9,189 nucleotides of DNA from Desulfobacteraceae bacterium (GTDB taxonomy: Bacteria; Desulfobacterota; Desulfobacteria; Desulfobacterales; JAABRJ01). Position 1 is the first letter of the stretch; each line of letters begins with the position of its first letter. The notes beneath the pieces were generated by a model. That model saw nothing but the letters and a program-made list of their open reading frames with translations, was not told the origin of the DNA and did no database searches. Location of the stretch: contig JAABRJ010000518.1 in the NCBI GenBank assembly GCA_011390985.1, positions 1 to 9,189 on the forward strand, written 5' to 3'. This document shows positions 6,933-9,189 of the stretch, piece after piece. The translations under genes and the position numbers were made by a program.

Positions 6933-7002
6933 GAGCGTCGCCGCGGATTTTCTTAATTTCGCAGGATTGGGGCTGAAGCGCGATGGATTGGATTTCGAGG
7001 CG

Positions 7003-8517
7003 ATGGTGAAATCAATGCGTGCAGGGGGCAGGATCAGACATCTGGTGGCGCTGGGGATGCTTGGGTGGATTTTCGCGTTCGGCGGGTGCAGCATGCAACA
7101 GCCGCGGCCGGTAACCCTCACTGAAATCGAATCGATCACCCCCAGGGCTGTCCTGGCGGAGGCAAAGCCCAGGGTGGCGCCGGGACCGCCGCCGTTAAGC
7201 GAAAAAATGGCACCCCTGGCCCGCGGGCTCACGCAGGCGGCGCGCCTGTATACCCTTGTGTTTGACCGCGCGCCCCTGTCGGAGGTGATCGGCGCCCTCA
7301 TCCGGGATGCCGACTTGAGCCTGTCGGTGGATGCCATCGTCGATCTGGCCCGCCCGGTCACCGTGCACCTGAAGAATGCCACGCTGGAGGAGGCATTGGA
7401 CATTGTCATCGCCCAGGGGGCCGGCTATGCTTGGCAGGTTCAGGGTGGCTGCCTGCACGTCAAACGTTTCCAGGAGCGGATCTACCAGCTGGACTACCTG
7501 GACCTGGTGGGCGAGACCGACATCGAGGTGGGCGGCGATATGCTGGCATCCAGTGTCGAAAATTCGGGGGTTGCCGGAAAATATCAGGTCAAGGCCAAGC
7601 GCAGCAACGAAAACACCGATCTGTGGACCAGCATTGTCGCATCCCTGGAAGGGCTGAAGTCCGAAGAAGGCGTTCTGCGGATCAACCGCAATGCCGGACT
7701 GATATACATGGCCGATGTCCCCCGGCGGGTGGTCGCCATGGTCGGTTTTCTCGATTCGCTGTCGGAAACCCTCCACCGTCAAGTATTTATCGAAGCGCGG
7801 ATCATGGAGGTCATTCTCAACGACGAACACAAGTACGGGATCGACTGGACCAATCTTCAGGTCGAATTTACCTCTGCCTGGGGGGCCTTGCCTGATCAGT
7901 TCAACCTCGGTTTCAACAGCAACGGGGTGATCGCACTCGCCGACCAGTCGCGGTTCAGCGCGGTCCTTGATTTTCTGCGAACCCAGGGCGACGTGTCGGT
8001 TCTTTCCAACCCGCACCTGTCCGTCATGAATCGTCAATCGGCGGTGCTCACCGTCGGGGTTCAATTTCCGTTCACGGATATCGACGGCGTCGATCGGGAT
8101 TTCGATACCGGCGTCACCACCATCGGCTCCTCCATCAAGCGGGTGATTTTAGGGCTTCAGCTGGGCCTCACCCCCCAGATCTCCAAAGAGGGCATCGTAA
8201 CCCTGCATGTGGTCCCCACCATTACCCGGATTCAGCGCGAGGTGGAGCTGGAGATCCCCACCGATTCTTTATTCACCCAAACCGTATCCAACCCCGTCAT
8301 CGACCTGCAGGAACTGGCCACCATGGTTCGCGTCCGGGAGGGGCAATCCATCGTGCTGGCCGGCCTGATCAGCGAAATCAAGCAGTTGAGCCACCAGGGG
8401 CTGCCGCTGCTGGGCGATCTGCCCTACCTCGGTCAGTTGTTTCGGCACATGGACGAGTCGGTCGAAAACCGGGAGCTGGTGATTTTCATCACCCCCTATA
8501 TCAAGTCGCTGATGTAG
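7003..8517 (+). CDS. mshL: MshL-type lipoprotein secretin
   Basis: Outer-membrane channel of a type IV pilus (MSHA type) system, 504 residues from this start. The N-terminus has a basic region, a hydrophobic stretch (about 14-27) and a lipobox-like FGGC with lipidated C29, so it is probably a lipoprotein. An STN/N0-type domain follows (about 83-155), then a middle domain (about 156-290) with the LHRQVFIEARIMEV strand and GIDW, typical of MshL/PilQ. The secretin core runs from about 330 to the end: VLSNPH near 331, the Val-Gly and Pro-rich gate strands, a MVRVREGQSIVLAGL strand, GLPLLGDLPYLGQLF, and the terminal LVIFITPYI near 492. There is no extra C-terminal pilotin-binding tail. ATG 7015 is an alternative start; neither has an ideal ribosome site, while an AGGAG at 6931-6935 has no start codon at a proper distance. 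An N0 partner is encoded just upstream. Confidence 0.9.
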   Translation: MVKSMRAGGRIRHLVALGMLGWIFAFGGCSMQQPRPVTLTEIESITPRAVLAEAKPRVAPGPPPLSEKMAPLARGLTQAARLYTLVFDRAPLSEVIGALIRDADLSLSVDAIVDLARPVTVHLKNATLEEALDIVIAQGAGYAWQVQGGCLHVKRFQERIYQLDYLDLVGETDIEVGGDMLASSVENSGVAGKYQVKAKRSNENTDLWTSIVASLEGLKSEEGVLRINRNAGLIYMADVPRRVVAMVGFLDSLSETLHRQVFIEARIMEVILNDEHKYGIDWTNLQVEFTSAWGALPDQFNLGFNSNGVIALADQSRFSAVLDFLRTQGDVSVLSNPHLSVMNRQSAVLTVGVQFPFTDIDGVDRDFDTGVTTIGSSIKRVILGLQLGLTPQISKEGIVTLHVVPTITRIQREVELEIPTDSLFTQTVSNPVIDLQELATMVRVREGQSIVLAGLISEIKQLSHQGLPLLGDLPYLGQLFRHMDESVENRELVIFITPYIKSLM

Positions 8518-8628
8518 ACCGCCGGAAGGGTTTATGATCTAAAATTATATAAAGTTACCGGATGTTGGGGCCGATTTAATTTCAACGCGGCACTCGCAAC
8601 GGACTTTATTCCATCATGGAGGATTTTC
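8518..8628 (+). promoter_or_regulatory. Gap before the pilin gene with a possible promoter
   Basis: The 111 bases between the secretin and the pilin contain an AT-rich patch (8531-8554) with overlapping -10-like hexamers TATATA (8546-8551) and TATAAA (8548-8553). No convincing -35 box lies 16-18 bases upstream, and no hairpin-plus-T-tract separates the genes. GGCAC at 8589-8593 resembles a sigma-54 -24 element, but the -12 position reads GG rather than GC. The pilin may therefore have its own promoter, as pilins often do, but the sequence does not settle it. Confidence 0.3.
8618..8622 (+). promoter_or_regulatory. Ribosome binding site of the pilin gene
   Basis: GGAGG lies 6 bases before the ATG at 8629, the strongest Shine-Dalgarno in the pilus cluster. 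That fits a pilin made in large amounts, and it fixes the start, which gives a standard prepilin leader. Confidence 0.85.
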
Positions 8629-9189
8629 ATGCGCACCCCAAAAAACACCTTTGCCGGTCAGGCCGGCTTCACACTTGTCGAAATTGCCATCGTGATGGTG
8701 ATTATCGGTCTGCTGATTGGCGGCGTACTCAAAGGCCAGGCCATGGTTCACAACGCCAAAACCAAGCGGGTGGTCAAACAGGCCGACGAACTGCGGGCGG
8801 CGGTGATGACCTTTTTCGACCGCTACGGGGTGTATCCGGGGGATGAAAACCAGGCGGCCATCCCGGCCGGCGGGGCGGATCTCGAAGGCAATGGCAACGG
8901 GCAGATTGCCGGCGCCGAGATTTATGAAGTCTTCAACGATCTCGGCATTGACGGGCTGATCACCGGGACCTACAACGGCACCAGCGATCTTCCCAAGCAC
9001 GCCTTTGCCGGCAATGTCCAACTGGCGTACGTCAATCCGCCGGGCAACACCACCCCGCCGGACCACTATTTTTACTTTCTCAACTTGCCGGGGGAGGTCT
9101 GCCAGGAGATCGACAGCAAGTATGACGACGGCAACGGCAATACCGGCAGCATCGTCAGCAGCGCGGCCTATACCACGGGAACAAGCGTC
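8629..9189 (+). CDS. Type IV pilin / pseudopilin precursor (3' end beyond window)
   Basis: Secreted fibre subunit; 187 residues are visible with no stop before the window edge. A 13-residue leader ends in Gly (QAG), followed by F14 of the mature protein and E18, the conserved Glu5, so prepilin peptidase should cut between G13 and F14 and methylate F14. The hydrophobic helix (14-35) continues into an amphipathic stretch ending with DRYGVYPGDEN (64-74). Two acidic, Gly/Asn-rich loops, DLEGNGNGQIAG (84-95) and YDDGNGNTG (165-173), could bind calcium. From memory, a YPGD-type turn and a late DDG..NTG motif recur in a broad family of prepilin-type N-terminal cleavage/methylation proteins. C158 may pair with a cysteine beyond the window. 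It is not close to classical MshA. It could be the major pilin or a minor one; position right after the secretin does not decide. Confidence 0.9.
   Translation, partial: MRTPKNTFAGQAGFTLVEIAIVMVIIGLLIGGVLKGQAMVHNAKTKRVVKQADELRAAVMTFFDRYGVYPGDENQAAIPAGGADLEGNGNGQIAGAEIYEVFNDLGIDGLITGTYNGTSDLPKHAFAGNVQLAYVNPPGNTTPPDHYFYFLNLPGEVCQEIDSKYDDGNGNTGSIVSSAAYTTGTSV

Noticed and set aside
6832..7002. Longer secretin starting at 6832
   Set aside because: It would overlap the GspC/PilP-like gene by about 100 bases and place some 57 residues before a good lipoprotein signal peptide.
6983..7009. Eight-codon frame just before the secretin as a leader peptide
   Set aside because: It is too short to support, with no clear ribosome site and no regulatory codon pattern.
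6819..8064. Minus-strand open frames (6819-7409 and 7195-8064) opposite the secretin
   Set aside because: The plus strand encodes a clear MshL secretin; the antisense translations show no domain or ribosome site.

Overview
The window looks like chromosomal DNA from a GC-rich Gram-negative bacterium, by eye around 60% G+C. The mix of genes suggests a Desulfobacterota (former deltaproteobacterial) genome: an NtrC-type regulator paired with a GAF-PAS histidine kinase whose GAF domain carries a cysteine cluster, an FtnA-type ferritin, and an MSHA-like type IV pilus locus. The lineage is an inference from gene style, not from a marker gene.

Layout. (1) 31-582, plus strand: a complete ferritin, followed by a 3' region with three successive hairpins, the last a good intrinsic terminator. 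(2) 764-3966, minus strand: a two-gene operon with an ATGA overlap, encoding a membrane-anchored GAF-PAS sensor kinase (promoter-proximal) and a sigma-54-dependent response regulator. (3) 3967-4417: a 451-base divergent intergenic region. It has an AT-rich promoter-like stretch near the kinase, then GC-rich inverted repeats ending in a strong plus-strand intrinsic terminator. (4) 4418-8517, plus strand: four co-oriented genes resembling the MSHA/type II secretion inner-membrane platform and secretin: a GspL/PilM-N-like protein (MshI-like), a GspM/PilO-like protein (MshJ-like), a GspC/PilP-like protein (MshK-like) and an MshL-type lipoprotein secretin. (5) 8629 to the window end: a type IV pilin/pseudopilin with a class III leader, cut off by the window edge.

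How they may work together. The platform proteins would span the inner membrane and link to the outer-membrane secretin, through which a fibre built from the downstream pilin could pass. No assembly ATPase, polytopic platform protein or prepilin peptidase lies in the window, so they are presumably encoded nearby. The divergent kinase/sigma-54 activator pair is well placed to regulate the pilus operon, but I found no convincing sigma-54 promoter, so that link is positional inference.

Points most worth a second look: the terminator-containing structured leader ahead of the pilus operon; the doubtful start of the GspL-like gene, where a one-base change would restore an ATG-initiated N-terminus; and the CX2CX5C cluster in the kinase GAF domain. 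I saw no tRNA, rRNA, CRISPR array, insertion sequence or attachment site.
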